Source: Symbiodinium natans (taxonomy: Eukaryota > Sar > Dinophyceae > Suessiales > Symbiodiniaceae). Taken from it: DNA of 50,000 nucleotides. Location: NCBI GenBank assembly GCA_905221605.1, contig CAJNDS010002331.1, positions 160,001 through 210,000 of the forward strand. The letters are read 5' to 3'. Shown in pieces: positions 27,438 through 36,310 of this stretch; position 1 is the first letter of the stretch, and the number at the start of each line of letters is the position of its first letter. The translations under genes were made by a program, and so were the position numbers. Below the pieces are notes generated by a model. The model was not told the origin of the DNA. It was given only the letters and a program-made list of their open reading frames with translations, and ran no database searches.

Positions 27438-27710
27438 ATCTAGGGTTTAGGGTTTAGGGTGTATGGTTAGGGTTTAGGGTTTAGGATTACGGTTTAGGGT
27501 TTAGGATTTAGGGTTTTGGGTAGCAAGGTCGGGGCATACAAAACCAAGAACCCTCAACCCGCGGTTTAGTCGCCCCTGCAGGCTTCAAGGCCCGGTACGG
27601 ATGCGCGTCAGGGGTTTAGGGTTTAGGGTTTAGGGTTTAGGGGTTAGGGTTTAGGGTATAGGCGGTATAGGGTTGAGGGCTTAGGCTTTAGGGCGGTTTA
27701 GGGTTTAGGG
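27438..27710 (+). repeat. Three TTTAGGG clusters
   Basis: 27438-27517 (with TTTAGGA variants), 27612-27660 and 27672-27710 (with GGCGGTTTAGGG). Confidence 0.85.
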
Positions 27711-27780
27711 GGAGAGAGGCGCTGGGCGTGCAAGGGGAAGGGTGCCAGGTTCGAAGAGGCTTCGGCTGGCTGTTGATTAA

Positions 27781-27918
27781 CCCCTGGCCCCCAGCATCCT
27801 AACCCCGGAACCTTCATAGACACCTTCAGACCCTAAGCCCAAACCCTAAACCCTAAACCCCTGGCCCCCAGGCATCCTAACCCCAGAACCTTCATAGACA
27901 CCTTCAGACCCTAAGCCC
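27781..27918 (-). repeat. 60/61-bp direct duplication around 17 bp of CCCTAAA
   Basis: CCCCTGGCCCCCAGCATCCT through CAGACCCTAAGCCC (27781-27840) is repeated at 27858-27918 with one inserted G and one substitution. Only AAACCCTAAACCCTAAA separates the copies. The gene-like open frame on the minus strand here is a product of this repeat. Confidence 0.95.
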
Positions 27919-27984
27919 TCCATACACCGATAAAAACCCTCAAACCCCAACACCCCCAACAAGTCCCCAACCCTTGAAACCCTC

Positions 27985-28019
27985 AACCGCCCCCCCCCCC
28001 CCCCCCCCAAAAAAAAAAA
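27985..28019 (-). repeat. Oligo(C)-oligo(A) junction
   Basis: About 18 C followed by about 11 A, the complement of the T-run/G-run junctions elsewhere. Confidence 0.9.
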
Positions 28020-28214
28020 TACCTTCACAACATAGACCGCCTTCTACAGCCCGAGAAAAAGCCCCCCAAAGACGCCTTGATCCCGGAAGAACTTGAGGGT
28101 AAAGTCCCCGTGGTTGCTCTCGGAAATATTCCTGCGGTTAGGGCGGCAGTGCAACCGAAAGCTTTGATAACCGAACAATTTGCTGCTGAAGGATGGTCTG
28201 GGAGGCGAGAGTAG
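28020..28214 (+). CDS. Possible exon, unrecognised
   Basis: A plus-strand frame that enters from the oligo(A) run and stays open for about 64 codons to TAG at 28212. It has no ATG. The composition looks protein-like: PPKDALIPEELEGKVPVVAL, then an Ala/Val-rich part and EQFAAEGW near the end. GTAGAC at 28211 could serve as a splice donor. Minus-strand frames are also open here, so chance is a real alternative. No family recognised. Confidence 0.22.
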   Translation, partial: YLHNIDRLLQPEKKPPKDALIPEELEGKVPVVALGNIPAVRAAVQPKALITEQFAAEGWSGRRE

Positions 28215-28272
28215 ACACCCATAGTAGAGGCTTAACTTCCAGGGTGAGCGTACCCAAGCCGTACAAGCAGGC

Positions 28273-28378
28273 ACCATGCACCCTGAACCCTAAACCCTAA
28301 ACCCTAAACCCTAAACCCTAAACCCTAAACCCTAAACCCTAAACCCTAAACCCTAAACCCTAAACCCTAAACCATGCA
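28273..28378 (-). repeat. CCCTAAA tract with 8-bp flanking repeat
   Basis: About 12 clean heptamers between two copies of ACCATGCA. Confidence 0.85.
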
Positions 28379-28454
28379 GGCTGTAAACAAACTGAGCCTT
28401 TCCCCGCCACCAACGGAGACGACTTCCCCACATATGCTGCAGCTTAGCATGTGG

Positions 28455-28562
28455 CGAGTTCTGTACATTCGCGTCCTTTATTGGGACCCTTAAAATTAAG
28501 GCTGCCGTACTATAGAGAGGACCCCAAAAAGGGGGCGCGAATTTAGAAAGCTACCCATATGT
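28455..28562. mobile_element. Worn fold-back element related to that at 28915
   Basis: Right part CCAAAAAGGGGGCGCGAATT and AAGCTACCCATATG resemble the right arm at 28990-29030. The left arm ACATTCGCGTCCTTTATTGG is diverged. Confidence 0.45.
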
Positions 28563-28649
28563 TGTGTTGACTTGGTACTTTTCGTGCTTCGAGCGCAGTT
28601 TTTGTAGATGCCGTGCAGCTTGCCCGGGAACCCACGGTGTAGCCCCCCC

Positions 28650-28848
28650 TTAGGGTTTAGGGTTTAGGGCTTAGGGTTTAGGGTTTAGGGTTTAGGGTCT
28701 AGGGTCTAGGGTCTAGGGTCTAGGGTTTAGGGTTTAGGGTTTAGGGTTTAGGGTTTAGGGTTTAGGGTTTAGGGTTTAGGGTTTAGGGTTTAGGGTTTAG
28801 GGTTTAGGGTTTAGGGTTTAGGGTTTAGGGTTTAGGGTTTAGGGTTTG
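28650..28848 (+). repeat. Long TTTAGGG tract with TCTAGGG block
   Basis: About 28 units with a homogeneous run of four TCTAGGG near 28697-28724. Confidence 0.95.
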
Positions 28849-28914
28849 GCTGGGTTCCAGCTACGAAACGTACGGGAGGCTAGGTGGAGTGATCTGAGAG
28901 AAACTCTGTTTTTC

Positions 28915-29030
28915 CATATGGTCAGTTCTCTAACGTATGGTCCCCTTCGAGGTTAATTACCAGTATACGGCGGCCCCTAAAATTTAGGGTACCCAAAAAG
29001 GGGGCCATAATTTAGAGAACTGACCATATT
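28915..29030. mobile_element. Fold-back element, 116 bp
   Basis: Inverted ends CATATGGTCAGTTCTCTAA and TTAGAGAACTGACCATAT. The inner arms ATGGTCCCCTT / AAAAGGGGGCCAT continue the pairing. Confidence 0.85.
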
Positions 29031-29204
29031 AACCAGCGATGCGTACAGTGTAGCCTCAACTTGAAGTGCGTGATAGTGTTTAGGGTTTGGAACTAGGGTC
29101 CCGTCCTTGTGTATGCTGCGGACAGCTACCCCTGAAAAGACAAAACCGGGGATCCTCTAAGCAAGCTCCTCTTCATCTTCTATCATTCCCTGATCTGGTT
29201 TAGG

Positions 29205-29300
29205 GCCGGTTTAGGGTTAAGGGTTTCGGGTTTATGTTTTCGGGTTTAGGGTTTAGGGCTTAAGGTCAGGGCAGGGATTTTAACCCTAAACCCTAAACGA
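29205..29300. repeat. TTTAGGG cluster then CCCTAAA cluster
   Basis: Degenerate plus units to about 29262; minus units at 29283-29300. Confidence 0.75.
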
Positions 29301-29389
29301 AACCCGAACCTGCCCCTGGTCAGCAACCCAGCATCCTCAGCAGCAGCTCGCTGTGCGGATCCGGATCAACGCCTGAAGGCTGGATATTA

Positions 29390-29536
29390 GGGGTTTAGGG
29401 TCTAGGGTTTAGGGTGTAGGGTTTAGGGTTTAGGGTTTCGGGTTTAGGGTTTAGGGCTTTAGGGTTTAGGGTTTAGGGTTTAGGGTTCAGGGTTCAGGGT
29501 TCAGGGTTCGGGGTTCGGGGTTTAGGGTTTAGGGTA
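29390..29536 (+). repeat. TTTAGGG tract with TTCAGGG and TTCGGGG blocks
   Basis: TTTAGGG, TGTAGGG and TCTAGGG variants, then TTCAGGG x3 and TTCGGGG x2. Confidence 0.95.
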
Positions 29537-29630
29537 ATGATATCTTAAACGTGTTTTCTGGGTTTTAGAGCAACAAGACTGAAACACAAGATTAAAGGCA
29601 GACTATACGATACTCTGCAGGGTCTAGCCC

Positions 29631-29852
29631 ATGGCGAAGAACACTGACAAGAATGTGACTGAAGCACGCGCACACCGGGCTCACTCTTGCTGCAAAGCCC
29701 TGAAACTTAAACAGGCGAGGGTTGAGGCTCAACTCGAAACAGAACTAAGATCGGCAGCTCACCCCTTAGAACGACTTCGGAAAACTGCCATGCCGAACCC
29801 AGCAGAAAGCAGTACAGCACAGAAACCACATGCTAGGTCCCAAACAGCCTAA
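29631..29852 (+). CDS. Possible small ORF, unrecognised
   Basis: An ATG-initiated frame of 73 codons between two telomere tracts. The predicted product is basic and Ala/Lys/Glu-rich (for example LKQARVEAQLETELRSAAH, which could form a helix), without signal peptide or known domain. The C-terminus ends at TAA just as CCCTAAA-like units begin. Length alone does not exclude chance. Confidence 0.2.
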   Translation: MAKNTDKNVTEARAHRAHSCCKALKLKQARVEAQLETELRSAAHPLERLRKTAMPNPAESSTAQKPHARSQTA

Positions 29853-29917
29853 ACGCTAAACCCTAAACCCCCTAAACCCTAAACCCTAAACCCTATACCC
29901 TAAACCCTAAACCCTAC
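29849..29917 (-). repeat. CCCTAAA tract with variants
   Basis: Includes CGCTAAA, CCCCCTAAA and CCCTATA. Confidence 0.9.
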
Positions 29918-29997
29918 AGAGCCACGAGAAAAGGGGAATGAGGGCCTTCTCCGGGTCCTAGAAACCCAGAGCCCCCAAGCTCCCAAACTGGGGGATA

Positions 29998-30113
29998 GGG
30001 TTCGGGGGACCCTTGGGAATATAGACCTCTGAATAAGGTCCCTGTTTAAGAGAGCCAGAAGTTCTGAAGGGTTCCCGTTTAAGGGTCCCTCTTATCCTAC
30101 CTAGGCCGAACCC
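29998..30113. mobile_element. Possible worn fold-back element
   Basis: GGGTTCGGGGGACCCTTGGG on the left and TTAAGGGTCCC with CCGAACCCC on the right are broken inverses. Confidence 0.35.
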
Positions 30114-30208
30114 CAAAAACCAGGGCGCCTGAGGTGTTTATGGCGACCTCACGCTTGTTCAGCAAGCCTGGGGCTAGCTCGAGGCAACAAGCAATGCTTC
30201 ACTCTAGC

Positions 30209-30476
30209 TCGCTTAGGGTTTGGGGTTTTAGGGTTTAGGGCTTAGGGTTAAGGGTTTAGGGTTTACGGTTTAGGGTTTAGGGTTTCGGGTTTCGGGTTTA
30301 GGGTTTCGGGTTTAGGGTTTAGGGTTTAGGGTTTAGGGTTTCGGGTTTCGGGTTTCGGGTTTAGGGTTTAAGGTTTCGGGTTTAGGGTTTAGGGTTTAGG
30401 GTTTAGGGTTTAGGGTCCAGCGTTTAGGGTCCAGCGTTTAGGGTTTAAGTAACAAGTTTAGGGTTTAGGTCCATAG
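30209..30476 (+). repeat. TTTAGGG/TTTCGGG mosaic tract
   Basis: TTTCGGG occurs in blocks of two or three. The right end has GGGTCCAGCGTTTA twice. Confidence 0.95.
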
Positions 30477-30571
30477 GGTTGCTTATGAAGTTGTGGCTAG
30501 TGGCGTCACGTCAAAACATGTGGAAGTCTCATGCAGCATGAAACAAAGTCTCTGGCCTCGGCCCGTTCCAT

Positions 30572-30911
30572 GATGTTCTGAAATGTCAGAGGGCAGGATC
30601 TAGGGGTTTAGGGTTTAGGGTTTAGGCTTTAGGCTTTAGGGTTTAGGGTTTAGGCTTTAGGCTTTAGGCTTTGGGCTTTATTTAGGCTTTAGGCTTTAGG
30701 CTTTAGGCTTTAGGCTTTAGGCTTTAGGCTAGGCTTTAGGCTTTAGGGTTTAGGGTTTAGGGTTTAGGGTTTAGGGTTTAGGGTTTAGGGTTTAGGGTTT
30801 AGGGTTTAGGCTTTAACCGTTTAGGTGTAAGTAGCAAGAATAGGAACCCAGAAAGAACAAATGTCTTAACGTACAAAACCCAGACGATGTTCTGAACTGT
30901 CAGAGGGCAAG
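30572..30911 (+). repeat. TTTAGGC/TTTAGGG tract within a 26-bp direct repeat
   Basis: GATGTTCTGAAATGTCAGAG (30572) and GATGTTCTGAACTGTCAGAG (30886) begin near-identical 26-27-bp copies. Between them lie TTTAGGG units, a TTTAGGC block of about 14 units (30625-30745), more TTTAGGG and about 65 bp of unique DNA. Confidence 0.85.
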
Positions 30912-30954
30912 GTGAGAGCCTGAGAATCTTGCCGCGAAGTCAACGCACGCGCCG

Positions 30955-31124
30955 GGTTTAGGGTTTAGGGTTTAGGGTTTAGGGTTTAGGGTTTAGGGTT
31001 TGGGGTTTAGGGTTTAGGGTTTAGGGTTTAGGGTTTGGGGTTTAGGGTTTGGGGTTTGGGGTTTGGGGTTTAGGGTTTAGGGTTTAGGGTTTAGGGTTTA
31101 GGGTTTAGGGTTTAGGGTTTAGGG
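30955..31124 (+). repeat. TTTAGGG/TTTGGGG tract
   Basis: About 24 units, with TTTGGGG singles and a block of three. Confidence 0.95.
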
Positions 31125-31244
31125 AGCTGATGCCCGTGGCTACACTGCGAGTAACAATGAACCCTCCCCTCGACTTGGCGTCTTCCGACCAGATCCGAGC
31201 CTGATTGCGCCTCGCGTGCTGGCGCGTACGGGGTTCTTGCACAG

Positions 31245-31290
31245 CCCCAAACCCTAAACCCTAAACCCTAAACCCTAAACCCTAAACCCC
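31245..31290 (-). repeat. CCCTAAA tract
   Basis: About six units, CCCCAAA at both ends. Confidence 0.95.
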
Positions 31291-31385
31291 AAAGGTCTCC
31301 TCCCTGGCAGGGCTCCTTGGGCTTACCCCCCAAAGCCTAAGGACAAGCCGCTTGGAGGCGAGGTATTTGCGCTTCTGACGTGCGT

Positions 31386-31416
31386 TCCCCCGCGCCCGCG
31401 CCCGCGCGCGCGCGCT
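31386..31416. repeat. GC-alternating run
   Basis: CCCGCGCCCGCGCCCGCGCG continuing as CG alternation, a possible left-handed DNA segment. Confidence 0.85.
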
Positions 31417-31432
31417 CGCTCTCTAGGGCTTG

Positions 31433-31480
31433 GGGGTTTAGGGTTTAGGGTTTAGGGTTTATAGGGTTCAGGGTTTAGGT
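31433..31480 (+). repeat. Short TTTAGGG tract
   Basis: Five to six units with a TTTATAGGG variant. Confidence 0.85.
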
Positions 31481-31569
31481 TTACGGAGGACTTAGTTAGG
31501 CACCCAATGCCCCAGGCCCAAGACCGATCACTAGGCTGGCTACTGACACCAACTTGCAAGCTCACGTCC

Positions 31570-31870
31570 GCTCTAAACCCTAAGCCCTAAGCCCTAAACT
31601 CCTTAAAACCGAAACTCCTTCACCCCCAAACTGATCAAACCCTTAACTCCTTAAACCCTAACTCTCAAACTGGTTCAACCATGTTCAACCTAAGGGGGCT
31701 GAAGAGGTTTCGAGTTCCGGGCAGAAAGGGTTTAGGGGGCATAGGGTGTAGGGTTCAAGGGGCATAGGGTTTAGGGCTGAAGGGGTTAAGTTGAGGGCTT
31801 AAGGGGTTTGGGCTTCGAAGGGTGAGGGGCTATGGATTCCAGGGTTTAGGACTCCTATGGGTTGTACCTC
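31570..31870. other. Degenerate C-rich then G-rich stretch
   Basis: 31570-31660 has worn CCCTAAA/CCTTAAA units; 31725-31850 has worn GGGTTTAGGG-like units in the opposite sense. No gene recognised. Confidence 0.5.
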
Positions 31871-31896
31871 GGACCCGTAAGGTTGTAGTTTTGGGG

Positions 31897-31945
31897 ACCC
31901 TAAACCCTAAACCCTAAACCCTAAACCCTAAACCCTAAACCCTAT
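31897..31945 (-). repeat. CCCTAAA tract, perfect
   Basis: Seven heptamers. The flanks (GGGTTGTACCTCGGACCCGT left, GGTGTAACCTTAGGGGTGCG right) may be parts of a disrupted fold-back element. Confidence 0.9.
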
Positions 31946-32067
31946 AAGCCCTCAACCCTAAAGATCCTTAAGGGACTCTAAGGGTCATATGCGGAGTATA
32001 TTAAAGGGAACCCTTGGGGGTGTAACCTTAGGGGTGCGAGTCTCAATCCCTTCAGGCCTCCATCAAC

Positions 32068-32185
32068 TTGGGTCTAGGGTTTAAGGTTTAGGGTTTAGGG
32101 TTTAGGGTTGGGGGTTTAGGGTTTAGGGATTGGGGTGCTTGGGGTGCTTGGGGTGCTTGGGGTTTAGGGGGTTGGAGTTTAGGGT
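32068..32185 (+). repeat. TTTAGGG tract with TGCTTGGGG block
   Basis: TTTAGGG units, then three or four TGCTTGGGG nonamers. Confidence 0.85.
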
Positions 32186-32273
32186 TTGGGGTTCAGAACA
32201 GAATCTTCAGCGCAAGGTGCGGAGGTTCGCCAGGAGCTGCTGATGCTCGGCAGGCCGGAAACCTACACGCAAG

Positions 32274-32370
32274 GGATTCGGGATTCGGGATTCGGGATTC
32301 GGGATTCAGGATTCGGGATTCGGGATTTCGCGTTTAGGGTATAGGGTTCAGGGTTCAGGGTTTAGGATGG
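32274..32370 (+). repeat. GGGATTC heptamer tract
   Basis: Seven to eight units of GGGATTC (one AGGATTC), then TTCAGGG units. Same period as the telomere unit but a different sequence. A G-rich run follows to 32400. Confidence 0.95.
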
Positions 32371-32399
32371 GGGGGCGTGGGGGGGGGGGGGGGGGGGGG

Positions 32400-32820
32400 G
32401 TAGGGGGCAGCTGGGCTTGGATGTTTCTACCTTCTCAAGCTCCTAGACTTACCCTGAGCTACCGTAAACCCTAAACCCCAAACCCTGAACTTACGTCCTC
32501 CGTAGGGCTCGCCAAGTCTCCTCGACTCCCCTCGCCCCCGCCCGTAGGACCCTACAACAGATGTAGATTGGAACCCGGAGTCCTCAACCCGAAGCCACCG
32601 CTTTAGGGAGTTTAGGCAGTTAGGGTTTAGGGTTTAGGGTTTAGGGTTTAGGGTTTTGGGTGTTGGGTTTTGGGTTTTGGGTTTGGGATTTAGGGTGCCG
32701 AAAAACCCTGCAGCCTAAACTCACCCCCCCCTGAGATCGAAAAGGATTGGCTTCCCTTTTTCGGGGGATTCGGTTTTAGGCTTTAGGCTTTCGGGTGAAG
32801 AAGTTTAGGCTGCAGGGCTT
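32400..32820. other. Unique stretch with one TTTAGGG cluster
   Basis: 32622-32695 contains TTTAGGG x4 and TTTTGGG variants; 32464-32490 is a short CCCTAAA cluster. No gene seen. Confidence 0.5.
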
Positions 32821-33175
32821 CAGGCTTGGGTCTAGGGTTTAGGGTTGAGGATTTAGGGTTTAGGGTTAGCTGTAGGGGTTTATGGCTTGTAGGGTCTTGC
32901 AGGGTTTCGTGGGGGTGTGATGGAGCAGTCCTGGGGCTGAATATAAGGGTTTTGGGTGTAGGGCTTGGGGTGTCGGTGGCGCTTACTGCAGGGTTTGGGG
33001 TGCGCAATGCCCAGCAACAGGAGCCGCTGGAGATGATGTGGATTTCGTCGCAGCTCCTCGGGCATGCGAAGCTTCAGGGCGTCTGTATGGAATTGTCTCC
33101 CCTAAACCCTGCAAACCCCCCAAACCCTACACCCTAAAGCCTGCAGAACCTGTACTCCCTGCAAACCCTAAATCC

Positions 33176-33562
33176 TCAACGCAAGGCTGCCCACTTCTCA
33201 GCATCCATCTTGTTTTGCAGGGCAATCGACCGCACGAGATCTCCCCGCTGAGGCAGTGTAAGATTGTTTTCCAAGTCCATCGCTGCCAAGAAATTTGCGG
33301 ATGCGTGCCAAGGAAAAAACTCGCGTCGACTCGGTACAGCTGCTGCCGCGCTAGACAGCTCGGGCTTCTTCTTCTTCTTCTTCGGTGTGTTTGGGCCTGG
33401 TGCGGGAGAACTCCACGATCGAGAGAACTTGCGGTCTGCAGACCTGGACTTCTTGGCCTTCTTAGCCACTTGTCGAGACTCTGCGAGATCACCTTCGGAC
33501 ACGTCCCAAACGGCGGCCGCCCTCTGCGTGGGTTTCGGCTGCCCGCATGTCGACTGAGCCTG
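33176..33562 (-). CDS. Possible exon, Lys-rich protein segment, unrecognised
   Basis: A minus-strand frame open for about 128 codons from a TAG at about 33560 to a TGA at 33176, with no ATG in its first part. It contains a basic stretch (VAKKAKKSRSADRKFSRSW), Pro/Ser, a run of six Lys from a GAA/AAG microsatellite, an Ala run, then FPWHASANFLAAMDLENN and LPQRGDLVRSIALQNKMDAE. The basic clusters could be a nuclear-localisation signal. TTTTAGCAG at its upstream edge could be a splice acceptor. Two overlapping frames and one plus-strand frame are also unusually open, so coding is not proven. No family recognised. Confidence 0.3.
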   Translation of the reverse strand, partial: QAQSTCGQPKPTQRAAAVWDVSEGDLAESRQVAKKAKKSRSADRKFSRSWSSPAPGPNTPKKKKKKPELSSAAAAVPSRREFFPWHASANFLAAMDLENNLTLPQRGDLVRSIALQNKMDAEKWAALR

Positions 33563-33635
33563 CTAAAACCACTCGCAGCCCCTGGAGCCCTCCGCCCGAA
33601 ACCCTGAAAATCGAAAGCCCTGGTTCTGGTAGGGA

Positions 33636-33785
33636 CGTAGGGTTTAGGGTTTAGGGCTTCAGGGTTTAGGGTTTAGGGTTTAGGGTTAGGGCTTAGGGTT
33701 TAGGGTTTAGGGTTTTGGGTTTAGGGTTTAGGGTTTAGGGTTTAGGGTTTAGGGTATCAGGGTTCAGGGTTTGGGGTGTCAGGTG
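33636..33785 (+). repeat. TTTAGGG tract with variants
   Basis: About 20 units, with TTCAGGG, CTTAGGG and TTTTGGG. Confidence 0.95.
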
Positions 33786-34080
33786 GAGGGTGGCCCAAGA
33801 CTTAAGGTCTCTTGGCCGCCCCTGATAGCAGTAGGTTGTTTTCAGGCTTAGGTTTCAAATTTTAGGGTCCAGGGTTTCGGGTTTAGGGTTTAGGGTGTAG
33901 GGCATTCTCGCCATCCCATTTATGTCTTCGGCCCTGGCCCCGAAGTGCTCGAACTTCCGTTTTGCGGTTTTTTGCTTCTAGCCATGCCTCCAAAAAGGAG
34001 GCTTAAGAATTGCCTACAGGGCTTCCAGGATGGGGGAACCCCCGAACACCAAACGTCACTCTCACTAGGCAGAGGACCCC
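33786..34080. other. Unique stretch with a short degenerate TTTAGGG cluster
   Basis: Cluster at about 33845-33902; otherwise nothing recognisable. Confidence 0.5.
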
Positions 34081-34147
34081 CGAAACCCTAAACCCCAAAC
34101 CCTAAACCCTAGACCCTAGACCCTAGACCCCAAACCCCAAACCCCGA
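34081..34147 (-). repeat. CCCTAAA/CCCTAGA/CCCCAAA cluster
   Basis: Blocks of three CCCTAGA and three CCCCAAA. Confidence 0.9.
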
Positions 34148-34186
34148 GCGACTGCCCCTCGGCCCCCTGTCCGCGAAGAGTTGAGG

Positions 34187-34262
34187 AGTTAGGGTTTAGG
34201 GCTTAGGGCTTAGGGTTTAGGGACCCCTAAACCCTAAACCTTAAACCCTAAACCCTAAACCC
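34187..34262. repeat. Head-to-head (TTTAGGG)n-(CCCTAAA)n junction
   Basis: About five plus-orientation units (with CTTAGGG variants) meet six minus-orientation units across GGGACCCC with no spacer, the arrangement expected of end-to-end telomere joining. Confidence 0.9.
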
Positions 34263-34390
34263 TACAACCCAAATCTCGGGGTTCAGTGTGCTGGGGGCGC
34301 TTGAGGCTTGCGAGCAGGCTGCTTGAAGGCCAGACTGCATCGCACCGCCTGCAGAGGTGCAGTTCAGGATTCAGAGGCTTTTAGGGAGTA

Positions 34391-34560
34391 GAGGTTAGGG
34401 TTTAGGGCTTAGGGTTCAGGGTTCAGGGTTCAGGGTTTAGGGATTATTGAGGGTTTAGGGTAGGGAGCAGAGGATAGGGGTTGGGGTTATGGTTTCTGGT
34501 TTAGGGCTTAGGGTTTAGGGTTTTGCGGTTTATTGGGGTTTGGGGGTTTGGGTTTAGAGC
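34391..34560 (+). repeat. Degenerate TTTAGGG region
   Basis: TTCAGGG x3 and scattered worn units. Confidence 0.75.
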
Positions 34561-34608
34561 TCCAGGGTTCTGAATGCAGCCCACTCAAAGGGCAAAAACC
34601 CCGACCCC

Positions 34609-34718
34609 TACTTCCAGGTTCATGGGTAGTTTCTCAGCAGGGATTATCGCTATTGTAACTATACGTAAATCCCTATGTAGGGTGCCTATAACGTATAACC
34701 AACCACGAACCTCCAAGA
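34609..34718. mobile_element. Fold-back element family C, diverged copy
   Basis: TACTTCCAGGTTCATGGGTA and CCACGAACCTCCAAGAGTA ends. The inner arms contain AGGGATTATCGCTATTGTAA and GTGCCTATAACGTATAACC. Confidence 0.7.
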
Positions 34719-34734
34719 GTAGGACAAGGAAACC

Positions 34735-34896
34735 AAAACCCTAAACCCTAAACCCTAAACCCTAAACCCTAAACCCTAAACCCTAAACCCTAAACCCTAA
34801 ACCCTAAACCCTAAACCCTAAGCCGCCTAAACCCTAAACCGCCTAAACGCTAAACCGCCTAAACCCTAAACCCTAAACCCTAAACCCTAAACCCTA
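34735..34896 (-). repeat. CCCTAAA tract with CCGCCTAAA insertions
   Basis: About 12 clean units, then three GCCGCCTAAA-type units, then clean units. Confidence 0.95.
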
Positions 34897-35040
34897 CTAA
34901 ACGGTTTAGCCCGCGGGGCTAGGGTGCCTTGCAGTGAGAAAGTTCCAAAAGGAATATCGTGGTCCCTGAATACGGTCCAGGTATGGCCCTAGTGGGCTGT
35001 AGAAGGTGGATAAAGGCATCAAGGGGAAGTATTGAAGGGG

Positions 35041-35155
35041 GTTAGGGCTTAGGGTTTAGGGTTTAGGGCTTAGGGTTTAGGGTTTAGGGGGTTTAAGGTT
35101 TAGGGTTTAGGTTTCAGGGTTTTAGGGTTTAGGGTTTGGGGGGGGGGGGGGGGTC
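35041..35155 (+). repeat. TTTAGGG tract ending in a G run
   Basis: Mixed TTTAGGG and CTTAGGG, followed by 17 or 18 G. Confidence 0.9.
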
Positions 35156-35315
35156 CCAAATCAAGTGCCCATACTAAGGGCCCTTGCAACGACTCCGAAG
35201 CTCTCGTCGCGTCTCGTGCCTGCAGGATGTTCCCGCACTCGACAGGCTGCAGCCTTGCGCTAGCAGGGGTGCACAAACCGTAGCCCTGGAGCACGGCACC
35301 CAATCCCGACACGTG

Positions 35316-35655
35316 AGCCCTAAACCCTAAAGCCTAAACCCTAAACCCTACACTTATTTTTATAAGCATGAGAAAATATATATTTTATATTATTATTAAT
35401 AACTTAACAAATATGACTAAATAATATAATGAATTTGTTGGATCATCACAATTATTATTTGTACATTTTGTATTTTTCATTAATAATGATTTACATAAAT
35501 AATTTGAATTTGGTGCAGATAATAAATCAGTACGCCATTCAATTTTTCTCCTAAACCCTAAACCCTAAACCCTAAACCCTAAACCCTAAACCCTAAACCC
35601 TAAACCCTAAACCCTAAACCCTAAACCCTAAACCCCAAACCCCAAACCCTAACTG
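35316..35655 (-). repeat. CCCTAAA tract interrupted by an AT-rich island
   Basis: Telomere units at 35316-35351 and 35552-35655 (about 14 units) lie on both sides of the AT-rich island in the same orientation, as if the island were captured within a growing tract. Confidence 0.9.
35352..35551. other. 200-bp AT-rich island inside telomere repeats
   Basis: About three-quarters A+T, sharply bounded on both sides. On the minus strand it is open from the right boundary to a TAA at 35385 (about 56 codons), which is uncommon at this composition. Short pieces of the predicted peptide: LLSAPNSNYLCKSLL, CTNNNCDDPTNSLYY, LVIFVKLL. I recognise no gene. An organelle or foreign fragment is plausible by composition only. 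Confidence 0.7.
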
Positions 35656-35766
35656 AGTTTCGAAGGCTTATAGGGTTCAGGCGCCCCCAAGCCCCGGGTC
35701 CAAAAAGTTGGAGGTCCAAGCCTCAGCCCACAAGCTCCGAGGCCAGAGTGAATGGGCTTAGGGGTG

Positions 35767-35960
35767 GAGGGGTTCAGGCACCTTAGCCCTTAAGACTTTC
35801 AGGGCTCGGGGTTTAGGGTTTAGGGTTTAGGGTTTAGGGTTTAGGGTTTAGGGTTTAGGGTTTAGGGTTTAGGGTTTAGGGTTTAGGGGTTAGGGGTTAG
35901 GGGTTGAGGGGTTCAGGCACCTTAGCCCGTTTTAAGACTTTCAGGGTTCGGGGTTTAGGG
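35767..35960 (+). repeat. TTTAGGG/TTAGGGG tract bracketed by ~45-bp direct repeats
   Basis: GAGGGGTTCAGGCACCTTAG begins both copies (35767 and 35906). They continue through AAGACTTTCAGGGYTCGGGG and differ by three inserted bases and one substitution. Confidence 0.9.
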
Positions 35961-36023
35961 TTTAAGGCTTAGGGCTTAGGGAACCCCAAGCCCTTAACCC
36001 TAAACCCTGAACCCTCAGCCCTA
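35951..36023. repeat. Head-to-head telomere units
   Basis: TTTAGGG and CTTAGGG units (35951-35980) meet CCCTTAACCCTAAACCCTGA units (35990-36023) across GGGAACCCC. Confidence 0.85.
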
Positions 36024-36042
36024 ATAAAAACTCTACGCCTTC

Positions 36043-36150
36043 ACTTGGAGGTTCATGGGTAGTGAAAGTGGGGTTATGGGTATGGTATGCAACTCTAACT
36101 TCACTTAGGGTGCGTATAACCCTACTTATACTTGCCCATGACCCTCCAAG
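36043..36150. mobile_element. Fold-back element family C
   Basis: ACTTGGAGGTTCATGGGTAG and CTTGCCCATGACCCTCCAAG ends, 108 bp. The inner arms are GTATGCAACTCTAACTTCAC and GTGCGTATAACCCTACTTAT. Confidence 0.8.
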
Positions 36151-36310
36151 CATACGTGTGCTTGTCATGGGGCTCCTTACAAGGCCCCCAAAACAAGGGC
36201 CCGAATTTAGCACAACCCTGTTCCTACTCCCGCTCTCCTTCTGCAACCCCGGAATACTTCAGAGTCTGGGTTTCGAGTTTCCGGGCCGAAAAAAACACTG
36301 TGACGGGAAA

